A stretch of DNA of 64,000 nucleotides, taken from Phycisphaerales bacterium (lineage in GTDB: Bacteria; Planctomycetota; Phycisphaerae; Phycisphaerales; SM1A02). Below the pieces are notes generated by a model. That model saw only the letters and a list, made by a program, of their open reading frames with translations. It was not told where the DNA came from and ran no database searches. Below, one piece after another: positions 32,806 to 42,389 of the stretch; positions within the stretch are counted from its first letter, which is position 1, and every line of letters begins with the position of its first letter. Location of the stretch: positions 1-64,000 of the forward strand of contig SIAD01000007.1 in NCBI GenBank assembly GCA_009691915.1, read 5' to 3'. A program made the position numbers and the translations under genes.

Positions 32806-34011
32806 ATGCGGAAGGAGTTTTTGCCATTTTGCCGCCCCTCGATCACCGAGTCGGACATAGCGGCCGTCGGGGATGTCCTGCGCAGCGGATGGATCACGAC
32901 CGGCCCAAAGGTGCAGGAACTGGAGCGGATGGTTGCTGTGCGCACGGGTGCGAAAGAGGCCATCGCGGCAACCTCCGGGACCGCGCTAATGCATCTGGCG
33001 CTGACCGCCCTCGGCATTGGTCGGGGTGACGAAGTGATCGGTCCGTCGATGACATGGGTCTCGACTCCCAACATGGTCGAACTCATGGGCGCTCGCAATG
33101 TCTTTGTGGATGTCGACCGCGAGACGCAGCTGGTGTCCTCCGAGGCGATCGATGCGGCGATCACGCCTCGCACTCGACTGGTCATACCCGTCCACTACGC
33201 CGGGGCGCCCTGCGATCTCGACGCTATCCGCGCGGTCTGCCGCCGTCGCGGTGTCCCGATCCTCGAGGATGCCGCCCACGCCATCGGGACGCAGTACAAG
33301 GGCCGTGAGATCGGCGGCGAGGACACGGCAATTTTCTCCCTGCACCCGATCAAGAACATCACCTCGGGCGAGGGCGGAGTGCTGACGACCAACGACGAGG
33401 CGCTGGCCTCCCGCATCCGACGACTTCGCTTTCATGGCCTTGCGGTCGACGCCAATGACCGGAAGCAGCAGGGGCGGTCGCCGCAGTCAGAAGTCGAAGA
33501 GCCGGGCTACAAACAGAACATGCCCGACATGAACGCGGTGCTTGCGGTACGGCAGCTGCCAAGGCTCGACTCGTTCATCGCGCGGCGCGAGCAGATTGCG
33601 AGCGCGTACAAGAAACGCCTCGCGGAGATCGAAGGGATCCTGCCACTGGCCGATCCGCCCTGGCCTCATCGTCACGCGCGCCATCTTGTCGTCGTTCGGG
33701 TTGATGAGCGCGCCTCGGGTATCGACCGCCTCGCCTTCACGGAGGGACTCAAGGAGCGCAACATCGGGACGGGAATCCACTTCCTCGCCGCGCATACTCA
33801 GCGGTGGTATCGGGAGCAACGGCCCGAATGGATGGGCAGACTGCCCAACACCGAGTGGAACTCGGCGCGGATCTGCACGCTTCCGTGCTTCCCCGACATG
33901 ACCGACGACGATGTGACGAGCGTCGTCGACGCGATCAAGGACACGATCTCTCAGGCGCGGACACGCGTCCCGGGCGGCCGAAACGCCAGAGCGGGAGTCA
34001 CCGCGCCATGA
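32806..34011 (+). CDS. arnB: UDP-4-amino-4-deoxy-L-arabinose aminotransferase
   Basis: PLP enzyme transferring an amino group from glutamate to UDP-4-ketoarabinose to make UDP-L-Ara4N in lipid A modification. The 401-residue protein closely follows the E. coli enzyme along its length: FLPFCRPSITESDIAAV, SGWITTGPKVQELE, GDEVIGPSMTWVSTPNM, IPVHYAGAPCDLDAI, the PLP lysine at SLHPIKNITSGEGG (Lys183), RFHGLAVDANDR and TEWNSARICTLPCFPDMT. First gene of an arnBCADT run, with translational coupling to arnC (ATGA). ATG 32806 has GGAGG upstream; the open frame before it covers the tRNA-Pro gene. Confidence 0.95.
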   Translation: MRKEFLPFCRPSITESDIAAVGDVLRSGWITTGPKVQELERMVAVRTGAKEAIAATSGTALMHLALTALGIGRGDEVIGPSMTWVSTPNMVELMGARNVFVDVDRETQLVSSEAIDAAITPRTRLVIPVHYAGAPCDLDAIRAVCRRRGVPILEDAAHAIGTQYKGREIGGEDTAIFSLHPIKNITSGEGGVLTTNDEALASRIRRLRFHGLAVDANDRKQQGRSPQSEVEEPGYKQNMPDMNAVLAVRQLPRLDSFIARREQIASAYKKRLAEIEGILPLADPPWPHRHARHLVVVRVDERASGIDRLAFTEGLKERNIGTGIHFLAAHTQRWYREQRPEWMGRLPNTEWNSARICTLPCFPDMTDDDVTSVVDAIKDTISQARTRVPGGRNARAGVTAP

Positions 34012-35000
34012 GCCACGACGCACCCTCGGTCACGGTCGTCATCCCCGTCTACAACGAACGAGGCAATATCGCCGCGCTCCTCGAACGGACGCTCTCGGCG
34101 TGCCGAGGACTGGGACGATCATTTGAACTCCTCCTCGTTGACGATGGAAGCCGCGATGGCTCCTCGGAGCTTCTTGCCCAGGCCGCGCGCGACCACCCCG
34201 GAGAGGTGAAGGCGATCATTCTCAATCGGAATTACGGCCAGCACAACGCGATCCTCTGCGCGTTTGCGGCGGCGCAGGGGGATATCCTCGTCACCTTGGA
34301 CGCGGATCTCCAGAACCCGCCCGAAGAGATTGGTCGGCTCGTCGCCACTATCGACGAGGGATTCGATGTCGTCGGAAGTGTCCGTCAGGACCGCCATGAC
34401 GCGATCTTCCGCAAAGTGTTCTCGGGGATCATCAACCTCATGGTGCGGCGGACGACTGGGGTAAAGCTTCACGACTACGGCTGCATGTTGCGCGCCTATC
34501 GCCGCCGGGTCGTCGAGGCGATGCTCAGTTGCCGCGAGCGGCACACCTTCATCCCCGTCCTCGCCAACCTCTTCGCCAAGCGGGTCACCGAGATCAATGT
34601 CGGCCACGCCGAGCGGCAGGAGGGGACGAGCAAGTACTCGATCCTCAAACTTGTCAATCTGCAATTCGATCTGCTGACCTGCATGACGACCGCGCCATTG
34701 CGCATGCTCTCCTGGGTCGGTGCCGGAATCTCTGCGCTCTCCATCGGATTCGGTGGGCTGCTCCTCATCCTCCGGGTGATCTACGGTCCCGAGTGGGCCG
34801 AACAGGGGGTGTTCACCCTGTTTGCCGTCGTGTTCTTCTTCATCGGCGTCCAGTTCATCGCGCTCGGGATGATGGGCGAGTACATCGGGCGCATTCATGC
34901 GGATGTCCGGGAGCGCCCCCGCTACATCGTCGACAGGATCGTCGGCGAGACGCTGGGGGAGCGCGCGGCACCTCAAGAGATTCGCGGGCGATCGGCCTAG
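34008..35000 (+). CDS. arnC: Undecaprenyl-phosphate 4-deoxy-4-formamido-L-arabinose transferase
   Basis: Membrane-bound GT2 enzyme moving formylated L-Ara4N from UDP to undecaprenyl phosphate. The 330-residue protein has the GT2 opening [38 protein letters not shown], and the block [18 protein letters not shown], nearly identical to E. coli ArnC, followed by [14 protein letters not shown]. Two C-terminal membrane helices (about 235-305) anchor it. The start overlaps the arnB stop by 4 nt. Confidence 0.95.
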   Translation: MSHDAPSVTVVIPVYNERGNIAALLERTLSACRGLGRSFELLLVDDGSRDGSSELLAQAARDHPGEVKAIILNRNYGQHNAILCAFAAAQGDILVTLDADLQNPPEEIGRLVATIDEGFDVVGSVRQDRHDAIFRKVFSGIINLMVRRTTGVKLHDYGCMLRAYRRRVVEAMLSCRERHTFIPVLANLFAKRVTEINVGHAERQEGTSKYSILKLVNLQFDLLTCMTTAPLRMLSWVGAGISALSIGFGGLLLILRVIYGPEWAEQGVFTLFAVVFFFIGVQFIALGMMGEYIGRIHADVRERPRYIVDRIVGETLGERAAPQEIRGRSA

Positions 35001-35020
35001 CACTTCACGGAGCCACACAC

Positions 35021-37057
35021 ATGAGAACCGTCGTCCTTGCGTATCACGAGATTGGCGCCGCCGCCCTGGAACAGGTCATCACGAGCGGCCTCGAGGTCGT
35101 GGCGGTCTTCACCCACAAGGATGATCCTGCCGAGGGCGGCTGGTACGCCAGCGTCGCACGCATCGCCGCAAAGCACCAGATCCCGGTCCACGCGCCGGAG
35201 CGCCTCGACCACCCCATCTGGCTGGACCGAATCAAGGCGATGAAGCCCGACCTGCTTCTGTCGTTTCACTACCGAAACATGGTGGGCCCGAAGGTGCGCA
35301 CGCTCTTCCCGAAGGGGTGCATCAATCTTCACTCGGCGCTGCTGCCGCGGTATCGAGGGCGATGTCCGATCAACTGGGTACTCGTCAATGGCGAGACGGA
35401 AACGGGAGTCACTCTTCACTTCATGGAGGACAAGGCCGACGCGGGTGACATCATCGCGCAGCAGAGGGTCGCCATCGCGGAGGATGATGATGCCCGTTCG
35501 CTGACGGCGAACATTGCGAGGGCGTCCGGCGAACTGCTCGCCAAGACCATTCCCCTGATCAAGTCCGGGAAGGCGCCGCGGACGCCGCAGGACGAGGCAC
35601 GGGCGACCGTGATGGGTCGGCGAACTCCCGCCGACGGGCTGATCGACTGGACCGAAAGCGCGCAGTCGATCCGCAATCTCGTGCGCGCGGTCGCACATCC
35701 GTGGCCGGGTGCGTTTACGACGGCCGGAGCGCGCAAGATCATGGTGTGGCGGGTACGGCTGGCAGCGGGAAGCGGGCAGCCGGGCGAGATTCTCTCATCG
35801 ACTCCACTCGTCATCGCCTGCGGTTCGGGAGCCATTGAAATCCTCGAAGGGCAGGGACCGGACGGTGTCTGGAGTTCGGGATCGCAACTCGCGTGCGATC
35901 TCAATCTCGTGGCGAAGGTTCGTCTCGGTGCGCGGCCCAGTGTCGCCAAGCGCCGCCGGACCTCGGTGCTGATCCTTGGCGTCAATGGATTCATCGGCAG
36001 TCACCTCTCCGAGCGGATTCTCCGTGAGGACGGCTACGAGGTCTACGGCATGGACCTAAACTCGGAGAACCTCGGTGCGCTCACCGAGCATCCGAGATTC
36101 CATTTCGTCGAAGGGGACATTTCGATCAATCGCGAGTGGGTCGAGTACCACGTGCGAAAGTGCGATGTGGTGTTGCCGCTCGTCGCCATCGCCACACCGA
36201 TCGAGTATGTCCGCAATCCGCTGCGGGTCTTCGAGCTCGACTTCGAGGAAAACCTCCGGGTCATCCGCGATTGTGTCAAGTTCGGGAAGCGCCTCGTCTT
36301 TCCCTCCACCAGCGAGGTCTACGGGATGTGCACCGACGGCGAGTTCGACGAGGAGACGAGCCCGCTGGTGACCGGCCCCATCCATCGACAGCGGTGGATC
36401 TACTCCGCGAGCAAACAACTTCTGGACAGGGTCATCTGGGCGTACGGTGCGCAGCGGGGATTCAAGTTCAGCCTCTTCCGCCCCTTCAACTGGATCGGTC
36501 CTCGGCTCGATTCGCTGGACTCGGCGCGCATCGGATCGTCGCGAGCGATCACTCAACTGATCCTAAACCTGGTCGAGGGGACGCCGATCCTTCTCGTCGA
36601 TGGCGGCGCACAGAAGCGCTGCTTCACCGATGTCGACGAAGGAATCGAGTGTCTCTTCCGGGTCATTGACAACGACCGCTCAAAGTGCGACGGGCGCATT
36701 TTCAACATTGGAAACCCGAAGAATGAAGCGTCGATCAAGGAACTCGCCGAGAGTCTCGTCGAAGCGTTCGACCGTCATCCGCTGCGTTCATGCTTCCCGC
36801 CCTTCGCGGGATTCCAGGTGGTTGAGAGCAGTGCCTACTACGGCGCGGGATACGAAGATGTCCAGCACCGTCTTCCGAGCATCCGCAACGCGCAGACCGT
36901 GCTGGGATGGACCCCGACGATTTCGACGGCGTCGAGTGTCGAGCGCACACTGGACTGGTTCCTCCAGCAGCACGCACGGACGAATGGACTGACACCCCTC
37001 GCGCCACCCAAGAGCGCGGTGAAACCGGCGGCGGCGAAGAAGACCGTCCGAGCATGA
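35021..37057 (+). CDS. arnA: Bifunctional UDP-Ara4N formyltransferase / UDP-glucuronate decarboxylase
   Basis: 678 residues, a full fusion as in E. coli (660). The N-terminal formyltransferase domain (1-300) has the catalytic triad Asn102 and His104 ([13 protein letters not shown]) and Asp140 (EDKADAGDI), numbers that match the E. coli enzyme. The C-terminal SDR domain (315-655) has GVNGFIGSH (320-328), STSEVYG (429-435) and YSASK (461-465), oxidatively decarboxylating UDP-GlcA to UDP-4-ketoarabinose. A Lys/Ala/Pro tail of ~25 residues is extra. It lies 20 nt after arnC. Substrate for ArnB and formylated product for ArnC come from this one protein. Confidence 0.96.
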   Translation: MRTVVLAYHEIGAAALEQVITSGLEVVAVFTHKDDPAEGGWYASVARIAAKHQIPVHAPERLDHPIWLDRIKAMKPDLLLSFHYRNMVGPKVRTLFPKGCINLHSALLPRYRGRCPINWVLVNGETETGVTLHFMEDKADAGDIIAQQRVAIAEDDDARSLTANIARASGELLAKTIPLIKSGKAPRTPQDEARATVMGRRTPADGLIDWTESAQSIRNLVRAVAHPWPGAFTTAGARKIMVWRVRLAAGSGQPGEILSSTPLVIACGSGAIEILEGQGPDGVWSSGSQLACDLNLVAKVRLGARPSVAKRRRTSVLILGVNGFIGSHLSERILREDGYEVYGMDLNSENLGALTEHPRFHFVEGDISINREWVEYHVRKCDVVLPLVAIATPIEYVRNPLRVFELDFEENLRVIRDCVKFGKRLVFPSTSEVYGMCTDGEFDEETSPLVTGPIHRQRWIYSASKQLLDRVIWAYGAQRGFKFSLFRPFNWIGPRLDSLDSARIGSSRAITQLILNLVEGTPILLVDGGAQKRCFTDVDEGIECLFRVIDNDRSKCDGRIFNIGNPKNEASIKELAESLVEAFDRHPLRSCFPPFAGFQVVESSAYYGAGYEDVQHRLPSIRNAQTVLGWTPTISTASSVERTLDWFLQQHARTNGLTPLAPPKSAVKPAAAKKTVRA

Positions 37058-37067
37058 CAGAGTCCCC

Positions 37068-37964
37068 GTGAGCATCGGCCTTCGAATCGATGTCGACACA
37101 TTCCGGGGAACACGCGATGGCATCCCCAAGCTGCTGAGGATTCTCTCCAAGCGGGATATCCAGGCGACCTGGTACATGACACTCGGCCCCGACAACATGG
37201 GGCGGCATTTGCGTCGCATGCTCCGCCCATCGTTCGCCCTGAAGATGGTGCGTTCGGGTGCCCCGAGCCTGTACGGGTGGGACATCATCCTGCGAGGCAC
37301 CATCTGGCCGGGTCAGGTGATCAGCGAGCATCTCGCCACGACGCTGCGAAAGCCGGCGGATGCGGGTCATGAAGTCGGCGTCCACGCATGGGATCATCAC
37401 CGGTGGCAGGTAGGGATCGACTCACTCTCTGACACGGAACTCGATGCGGAATTGGCGCGCGCCTGTGAAGCATTTGTCGCGGTGTACGGACGGGAGGCCA
37501 GTACCGCCGCGGCGCCCGGGTGGCGCTGCACACAGCGAGTGCTCGGGCTCCACTCGTCGATGTCTCTCAAGTATCGAAGCGACTGCCGAGGGCCCGCGCG
37601 TGCCTTCCGTCCGCGCGTTGCGGGCCACGCGATCGACCAGCCCCAGATTCCGGTCGATCTGCCGACCTATGACGAGGGCTTCGCTGGAAGCAGTCGCTCC
37701 GATGCCTCGTGGAACGACCTGCTCCTTGCGCGCATCGGCGACGACAAGCCGCATGTCCTCACGATTCATGCCGAGAGCGAGGGTGGATCAAAGGCATCGG
37801 TCTTCGAGGAATTCCTCGACCGCGCATTGGCAAGTGGGCACTTCTTCGAGCCGCTTCGGGACTGGCTCGCGAGGCATCCGCCATCGGGCGAGGGGTCGAT
37901 TGTGAAGGGAACGGTTCCCGGGCGCGAGGGATGGGTCGGCGTCGTCGGTGGGGGCGGTCGTTAG
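37068..37964 (+). CDS. arnD: 4-deoxy-4-formamido-L-arabinose-phosphoundecaprenol deformylase
   Basis: NodB-type deacetylase-fold enzyme that removes the formyl group once the sugar is on undecaprenyl phosphate, which makes transfer irreversible. The 298-residue protein has LRIDVDTFRGTRDGIPKLL (about 4-22), ATWYMTLGPDNMGR, the metal-site block EVGVHAWDHHRWQ and a C-terminal TIHAESEGGSK. Start is GTG 37068, 10 nt after the arnA stop; no ATG in frame fits. The C-terminus ends in a Gly-rich stretch. Confidence 0.93.
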   Translation: MSIGLRIDVDTFRGTRDGIPKLLRILSKRDIQATWYMTLGPDNMGRHLRRMLRPSFALKMVRSGAPSLYGWDIILRGTIWPGQVISEHLATTLRKPADAGHEVGVHAWDHHRWQVGIDSLSDTELDAELARACEAFVAVYGREASTAAAPGWRCTQRVLGLHSSMSLKYRSDCRGPARAFRPRVAGHAIDQPQIPVDLPTYDEGFAGSSRSDASWNDLLLARIGDDKPHVLTIHAESEGGSKASVFEEFLDRALASGHFFEPLRDWLARHPPSGEGSIVKGTVPGREGWVGVVGGGGR

Positions 37965-37976
37965 GATCAGCGATCG

Positions 37977-39668
37977 ATGACCCTGAGGAGCCAGTGGATC
38001 TGGGCAACGCTGCTGTTTGTGATCGTCGGTGTGGCGGTGCTCGGTGTACGGCCGATGGTTCCTCCAGACGAACCTCGCTACGGAATCATCGCAGCCGAGA
38101 TGGCCGAGACGGGCCACTGGCTCTCGCTGAGGATGGCGGGATTCCACTACTACGAGAAGCCGCCCTTGGCATATTGGCTGATGGCTGCGAGTGTGTCGCT
38201 CTTCGGGGAGAACGCCTTTGCGCTGCGGCTGCCAGGGGCGTTCGCCACAGGAGTGACCGCGCTTGTCACGGGCCTTCTATGTGCGCGGATGACTGCGCGA
38301 CGCGAACTTGGCCCCGTGGCTTTCGCGGTGCAAGCAACGACGATCGGTCCAGCCGTGCTGGGAACGGTCGCAACGATCGATCCGATCTTCACGATGTGGA
38401 TCACCCTGTCCCTCGCCTCGCTTTACGCCGCGCTTTCGAGCCGTGGGAGAGTGCGCCTCATAGCCCTTGTGGGCGCTGGGGCCGCGGCGGGACTGGCGTT
38501 CCTGACCAAGGGAGCGCTCGGCGTGGCGATTCCCGCCGTAGCCGGCGCCGGATTCCTGAGTTGGGAGCGGCGCTGGCGGGATCTGCTGATCATGCCGTGG
38601 ATCCCGCTGCTGGCAGCCGCCGCAGTGGTGGCACCATTCGCGCTCGCTCTCCACAGGGCGGAGCCGGGATTCTGGGAGTACTTCCTGGTTGTCGAGCACT
38701 GGCGACGCTTCACCCAACCCGACTCCAACCAGCACGCCGAGCCGGCGTGGTTCCTCGTGGCAGCGCTCCCCGTCCTTGGCGTCATGTGGACGCTGATGTG
38801 GTGGCAGGCGGGGAAGGGGATTGCGCGCGTGGCTGCGTCGCGCACTGCCGTTCGATTTGCCGCGGCGTGGATTTTCTTCGCGCTGACCATCCTCTCGCTG
38901 AGCCTAGGGAAGGTGCCTACCTACATCCTGCCTCTGTTCCCGGCGGTCTCGATCCTGGTGACGATCGGTCTCGCCCAGGCGCATGACGCGGGTATCGTCG
39001 CGGGCGCGCCATCCCACACCGTCGGGCGGTGGATCCTCTGTGTGCTCGGCGCGGGCGCACTGGCACTAGCGATCTTCGGGACGCAGTGGCTCGGAGCGGA
39101 GACGCTGTGGGCGTCATCGGAAACGATTCGCTGGTCGGCGCTGGCCACCGCACTCTTCGCCTGGGCGGTCATCGATCGGTGGAGCTCTCGGGCGGCCACT
39201 ACTGCTTCCTGGCTGCTGCGCGCGGCAACGGCACCGGTGGCAGTCATCGCGCTGATCCCCGCGCTCTTTCCGACCGCAGGGATCCGCACTTCGGCGATCC
39301 CGTGGCGGATACTCGCGGAAAACGCCACGGCGATCCGAACGGCCGAGTCCATCCTGTCTACCTCGCAGATGGCTCACTGTGTCAGCTGGACGACTGGTCG
39401 ACGGGATCTCATGATCGTCGGCTACCCGAGCGAATTCGACAACGAGCTAGCGATCCCCGACGAGGCCGCGCGGCTCTTGACCCTCGAAGAAGCCATCGAG
39501 CGCGTCCGCACGGCGACGGCAAGGAGCGAGTCTGTCGCGCTTGTCGTACTACCCTCCGAGGCCGCGACGGCTGAGCGCGCGGCGGGTATTCCCGCACCGA
39601 CGACGCGTGCCATCGACGGAGATGTTGCGATCCTCGTCTGGTCGGGCGCGTCCAAGGGGATTCCATGA
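37977..39668 (+). CDS. arnT: Undecaprenyl phosphate-alpha-L-Ara4N transferase (GT83)
   Basis: Integral membrane glycosyltransferase moving L-Ara4N from undecaprenyl phosphate to lipid A phosphates on the periplasmic side. 563 residues, about 12 membrane helices. The first periplasmic loop has PPDEPRYGIIAAEM with the catalytic Asp-Glu pair, and YYEKPPLAYWL matches the EKP block of the ArnT/PMT family. The C-terminal soluble domain (about 440-563) has no recognised motif. ATG 37977 is 12 nt after the arnD stop. A TAGGAT lies 9 nt before it, but it includes the arnD stop codon, so it is not counted as a promoter. Confidence 0.93.
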   Translation: MTLRSQWIWATLLFVIVGVAVLGVRPMVPPDEPRYGIIAAEMAETGHWLSLRMAGFHYYEKPPLAYWLMAASVSLFGENAFALRLPGAFATGVTALVTGLLCARMTARRELGPVAFAVQATTIGPAVLGTVATIDPIFTMWITLSLASLYAALSSRGRVRLIALVGAGAAAGLAFLTKGALGVAIPAVAGAGFLSWERRWRDLLIMPWIPLLAAAAVVAPFALALHRAEPGFWEYFLVVEHWRRFTQPDSNQHAEPAWFLVAALPVLGVMWTLMWWQAGKGIARVAASRTAVRFAAAWIFFALTILSLSLGKVPTYILPLFPAVSILVTIGLAQAHDAGIVAGAPSHTVGRWILCVLGAGALALAIFGTQWLGAETLWASSETIRWSALATALFAWAVIDRWSSRAATTASWLLRAATAPVAVIALIPALFPTAGIRTSAIPWRILAENATAIRTAESILSTSQMAHCVSWTTGRRDLMIVGYPSEFDNELAIPDEAARLLTLEEAIERVRTATARSESVALVVLPSEAATAERAAGIPAPTTRAIDGDVAILVWSGASKGIP

Positions 39669-40249
39669 ACGACATAGACACTCGCGAGCCGGTCATCGTA
39701 GTTTCAGGATTGCCGCGCTCGGGCACCAGTATGGCGATGCAGATGCTGCAGGCCGGGGGAATCGCGGTCATGACCGACGCGCGCCGCACGCCCGACCTCG
39801 ACAATCCCCGTGGCTACCTCGAATTCGAGCGAGTGAAGCAGCTCAAGTCCGACAAGTCGTGGCTTGCGGATGCTCAGGGCAAGGCTGTCAAGGTGATCCA
39901 TCTCCTCGTCATGGAACTCCCGGAAGACCGTCGGTATCGCGTGATTTTCATGCGCCGCGACCTGCGAGAGGTGGTGCGCTCGCAGGCGGTCATGCTGGAG
40001 CGCAGCGGCAAGGCGGGGGGCGCGCTGGCTCCGCAGCGGATGATGGCGTTGTACGAACAGCAACTGCAGTCGGTGTTCACGTGGCTTGCCGCCCGGCCCG
40101 GTTTCGAGGTTCTCGAACTCGATCACGCGGCGTGTCTCGCGGATCCCCGTTCTGCCGCGGCCCAGATCAATGCGTTCCTCGGGGGGACGCTCAACGAGTC
40201 GGCGATGGTCGCGGCGGTTGATCCGTCGCTGCACCGAAACAAGACCTAG
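39665..40249 (+). CDS. Sulfotransferase-like P-loop protein coupled to arnT
   Basis: 194 residues. The N-terminus reads VIVVSGLPRSGTSMAMQML (about 10-28), the 5'-phosphosulfate loop typical of sulfotransferases. A second part, VIFMRRDLREVVRSQ, matches the 3'-phosphate motif with Arg and Ser. The length is short for the family but the core is intact. It starts with an ATGA overlap inside the arnT stop, so it belongs to the arn transcript. A role in modifying LPS or another envelope glycolipid is an inference; a kinase-like or hydrolase-like role is less likely. Its end overlaps the convergent PDE gene by 4 nt. Confidence 0.75.
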   Translation: MNDIDTREPVIVVSGLPRSGTSMAMQMLQAGGIAVMTDARRTPDLDNPRGYLEFERVKQLKSDKSWLADAQGKAVKVIHLLVMELPEDRRYRVIFMRRDLREVVRSQAVMLERSGKAGGALAPQRMMALYEQQLQSVFTWLAARPGFEVLELDHAACLADPRSAAAQINAFLGGTLNESAMVAAVDPSLHRNKT

Positions 40250-42315
40250 GTCTTGAGAAGCGACGCCGCAAAGGCGGCCGGACCCCAGAGTTCGGCTGGT
40301 GGCGGCGGAAGAGTCGCATCGGCCATGAGCTTCGCGACCGCTTCGCTGTGGGCGGCGGCTTTCGCAGAATCCCCCTCGGCCTCCGCGAGAGTCACGAGGA
40401 ACCGGTGCGCGTCGACGAGCCCTGGTCGCATTGCCACGGCATGGCCAAACGACTGGATCGCGTGGGCATGGTCGCCGAGCCACGCCAGCGCCACGCCAAG
40501 CAAGTCGTGCGCCTCCGGGGTCAGGTGCCGCTTCTCGCACGCATCGAGGCAGTGTTCGACGGCCTCATCCCAACACTTGTCATGGAGCGCGATCCGCGCC
40601 AGCCCAACACTCGGCCGTGGTTCCTTCGCGTCGTGAGCCTTCGCGCGCTCATAGTGCGCGGCTGCCTCCCGGTTCTGCCCCAAGAGCGAGCGCAGGTCCC
40701 CCCACGCCAAGGCGAGATCGGGGCGCGCAGGAGTGCTTCGCTCAAGGAGGTCGGCGAGTCGCCGTGCCTCGTCCAGCTGTCCTGACTGGGCCAGCGATGC
40801 CACGAGTTGGATTCCGACTTCGGCGTTCTCCCGGTGCCGCTGATGAAACGGCGTGAGAAGTGCGACGGCCCGGGAGTGCTCGCGCAATGCAAGGAGACAG
40901 TTCCCGAGATTCACGACGAACCGGCTCTCGTCGGGGTTGTCCTTGACGAGCTGCTCGAGGATCGGCACCGCGAGCGCAGGTCTCGCCGTCGACATGTATA
41001 CGACCGCCAGATTCGCCTGCGACTCACGGCGGGCCAGCGCGATCGACGCCTGCACATTCCCCTCGAGTGAGGGCATATAGCCGAGATCAATGAGCTGCTT
41101 GAGTGCGTCGGCGGACTCGAAGGGATCCTGCCGACCGTCGGCAGGGTGCATCCCGCACTCCCCATCAACTGCATCCCAGCTTGGGATCTCTCGGCGTTCA
41201 TACGATCCGGCCAATGCCTCCGCTAGAACGCGACCGTCCATGTCCTGTCCGACACTGAGACCCAGCAGGGCGAGCGCAGTGGGAGTGATGGCAAGTAGCG
41301 TCGGCGAGTGAACCGTCGCCCCCTGCGCCACTCCCGGCCCGGACATGACGAGGACGCCGAAGGGTCGGTGCCAGCTCGCCTCGACGGCTGCGCGGTCAAG
41401 GGGATCAAGATTCCGTGTCACCGGCCGCTCCAAACCGGAGTGGAATCCGTGGTCGGAGAGGAGCAGAACCGTCGTGTCTGCACCGGCCGCGGCGAGGAGC
41501 TCCCCGAGGGCATGATCGTGCGCCTCATACACCCTCGGCATGACCTCGGCGTAGAGGCGGGCATCGTCCTTGGAGACATGGGCCATCCGCGGAGGGAAGT
41601 ATTCCATGAAGTGATGGCCCACGGTGTCGATCGTCTCGTAGAAGACCATCGTGCAGTCCCACTCTCGATTGGTATTGAGCACTTCCAGCGCGGCGCCGTG
41701 GACAGTGCGCATCCGTGCCAGTTGCTTGGCGAGTGTCTGCGGCCGAGTGTCGTCCGACCGTGTCTGGGAGATCGCGGGGATGAACTGGGAGATAGCGGTC
41801 CTCGAGATGTCGCGGACACCCACTCGCCGCGCCGCGATCCGCTCCGAGCAGGCCTCGGGATGAACGGTTCCCTGCTTGATGGGCCACGGGACGCCAGTCT
41901 TTCCAGGCTCGCCATCCTGGAAAAGGTTGGTGACGCAGACTCCCGAGATGGCCTCCGCCGGGTGTGACGCATACCAGGCGATCACATTGACTCGCATCTG
42001 CTCCTGCGTGAGGATGTTCCAGAGCGCCTTGGTACTGCGGGTTGTGCTCGAGCTGACGCGCAGGGCGTCGCCTTCGGGGGTGGGCTCGACGAAGTTCAGA
42101 ATCCCGTGCTTGTCAGCGGTCTTGCCGGTCGCGATGGAGGACCAGAGCAGGGGAGAGAGCTTGGGTTCGAGCGTTGCGAGGTCGGCTCGGACCCCGGCCT
42201 CAATGAGCCGCTTCAGGTTGGGCATCTTCCCACGAGCCAGAATGGCGTCGATGAGGATCCAGTCTGCGGCATCCCAACCGACGATCAGGAGTTTCTTTGC
42301 GCGCCGTGTCACCAT
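40246..42315 (-). CDS. Type I phosphodiesterase/nucleotide pyrophosphatase domain with C-terminal TPR region
   Basis: 689 residues. The N-terminal ~400 residues belong to the alkaline phosphatase superfamily: IVGWDAADWILIDAI (metal-binding Asp), SPLLWSSIATGKTADKHGI with the probable nucleophile Ser/Thr, and LLLSDHGFHSG with Asp-His. The C-terminal ~250 are helical with TPR-like periodicity (AVALLTPFHQRHRENAEVG, AAAHYERAKAHDAKEPRPSVG). There is no signal peptide. Cytosolic phosphodiesterase or phosphoglycerol-transferase-like activity is possible. ATG 42315 follows TAGGAT by 9 nt. Confidence 0.75.
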   Translation of the reverse strand: MVTRRAKKLLIVGWDAADWILIDAILARGKMPNLKRLIEAGVRADLATLEPKLSPLLWSSIATGKTADKHGILNFVEPTPEGDALRVSSSTTRSTKALWNILTQEQMRVNVIAWYASHPAEAISGVCVTNLFQDGEPGKTGVPWPIKQGTVHPEACSERIAARRVGVRDISRTAISQFIPAISQTRSDDTRPQTLAKQLARMRTVHGAALEVLNTNREWDCTMVFYETIDTVGHHFMEYFPPRMAHVSKDDARLYAEVMPRVYEAHDHALGELLAAAGADTTVLLLSDHGFHSGLERPVTRNLDPLDRAAVEASWHRPFGVLVMSGPGVAQGATVHSPTLLAITPTALALLGLSVGQDMDGRVLAEALAGSYERREIPSWDAVDGECGMHPADGRQDPFESADALKQLIDLGYMPSLEGNVQASIALARRESQANLAVVYMSTARPALAVPILEQLVKDNPDESRFVVNLGNCLLALREHSRAVALLTPFHQRHRENAEVGIQLVASLAQSGQLDEARRLADLLERSTPARPDLALAWGDLRSLLGQNREAAAHYERAKAHDAKEPRPSVGLARIALHDKCWDEAVEHCLDACEKRHLTPEAHDLLGVALAWLGDHAHAIQSFGHAVAMRPGLVDAHRFLVTLAEAEGDSAKAAAHSEAVAKLMADATLPPPPAELWGPAAFAASLLKT

Positions 42316-42324
42316 TACACACGG

Positions 42325-42330
42325 ATCCTA
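42325..42330 (-). promoter_or_regulatory. -10 box TAGGAT, 9 nt before PDE ATG
   Basis: Minus-strand TAGGAT ends 9 nt before ATG 42315, immediately beyond the terminator of the upstream gene, so the promoter follows the terminator directly. Confidence 0.35.
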
Positions 42331-42335
42331 GAAAA

Positions 42336-42362
42336 AACCCCTCGGCGTAGGGCCGAGGGGTT
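42336..42362 (-). terminator. Strong intrinsic terminator after the 42390 gene
   Basis: 11-bp perfect stem (AACCCCTCGGC at 42336-42346, GCCGAGGGGTT at 42352-42362) with a 5-nt loop. The stem ends in AA/TT and the minus strand continues in T (six A on the plus strand at 42332-42337). Confidence 0.95.
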
Positions 42363-42389
42363 GAATGTCAATCGTGCGAAGACGGGCCG

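Noticed and set aside
37962-37967. TAGGAT before arnT as an internal promoter
   Set aside because: The hexamer begins with the arnD stop codon TAG, so its position may be coincidence; arnT sits only 12 nt after arnD in an operon.
40246-42315. PDE-TPR protein as part of the arn operon
   Set aside because: It lies on the opposite strand and has its own promoter after a terminator. Only its 3' end touches the operon.
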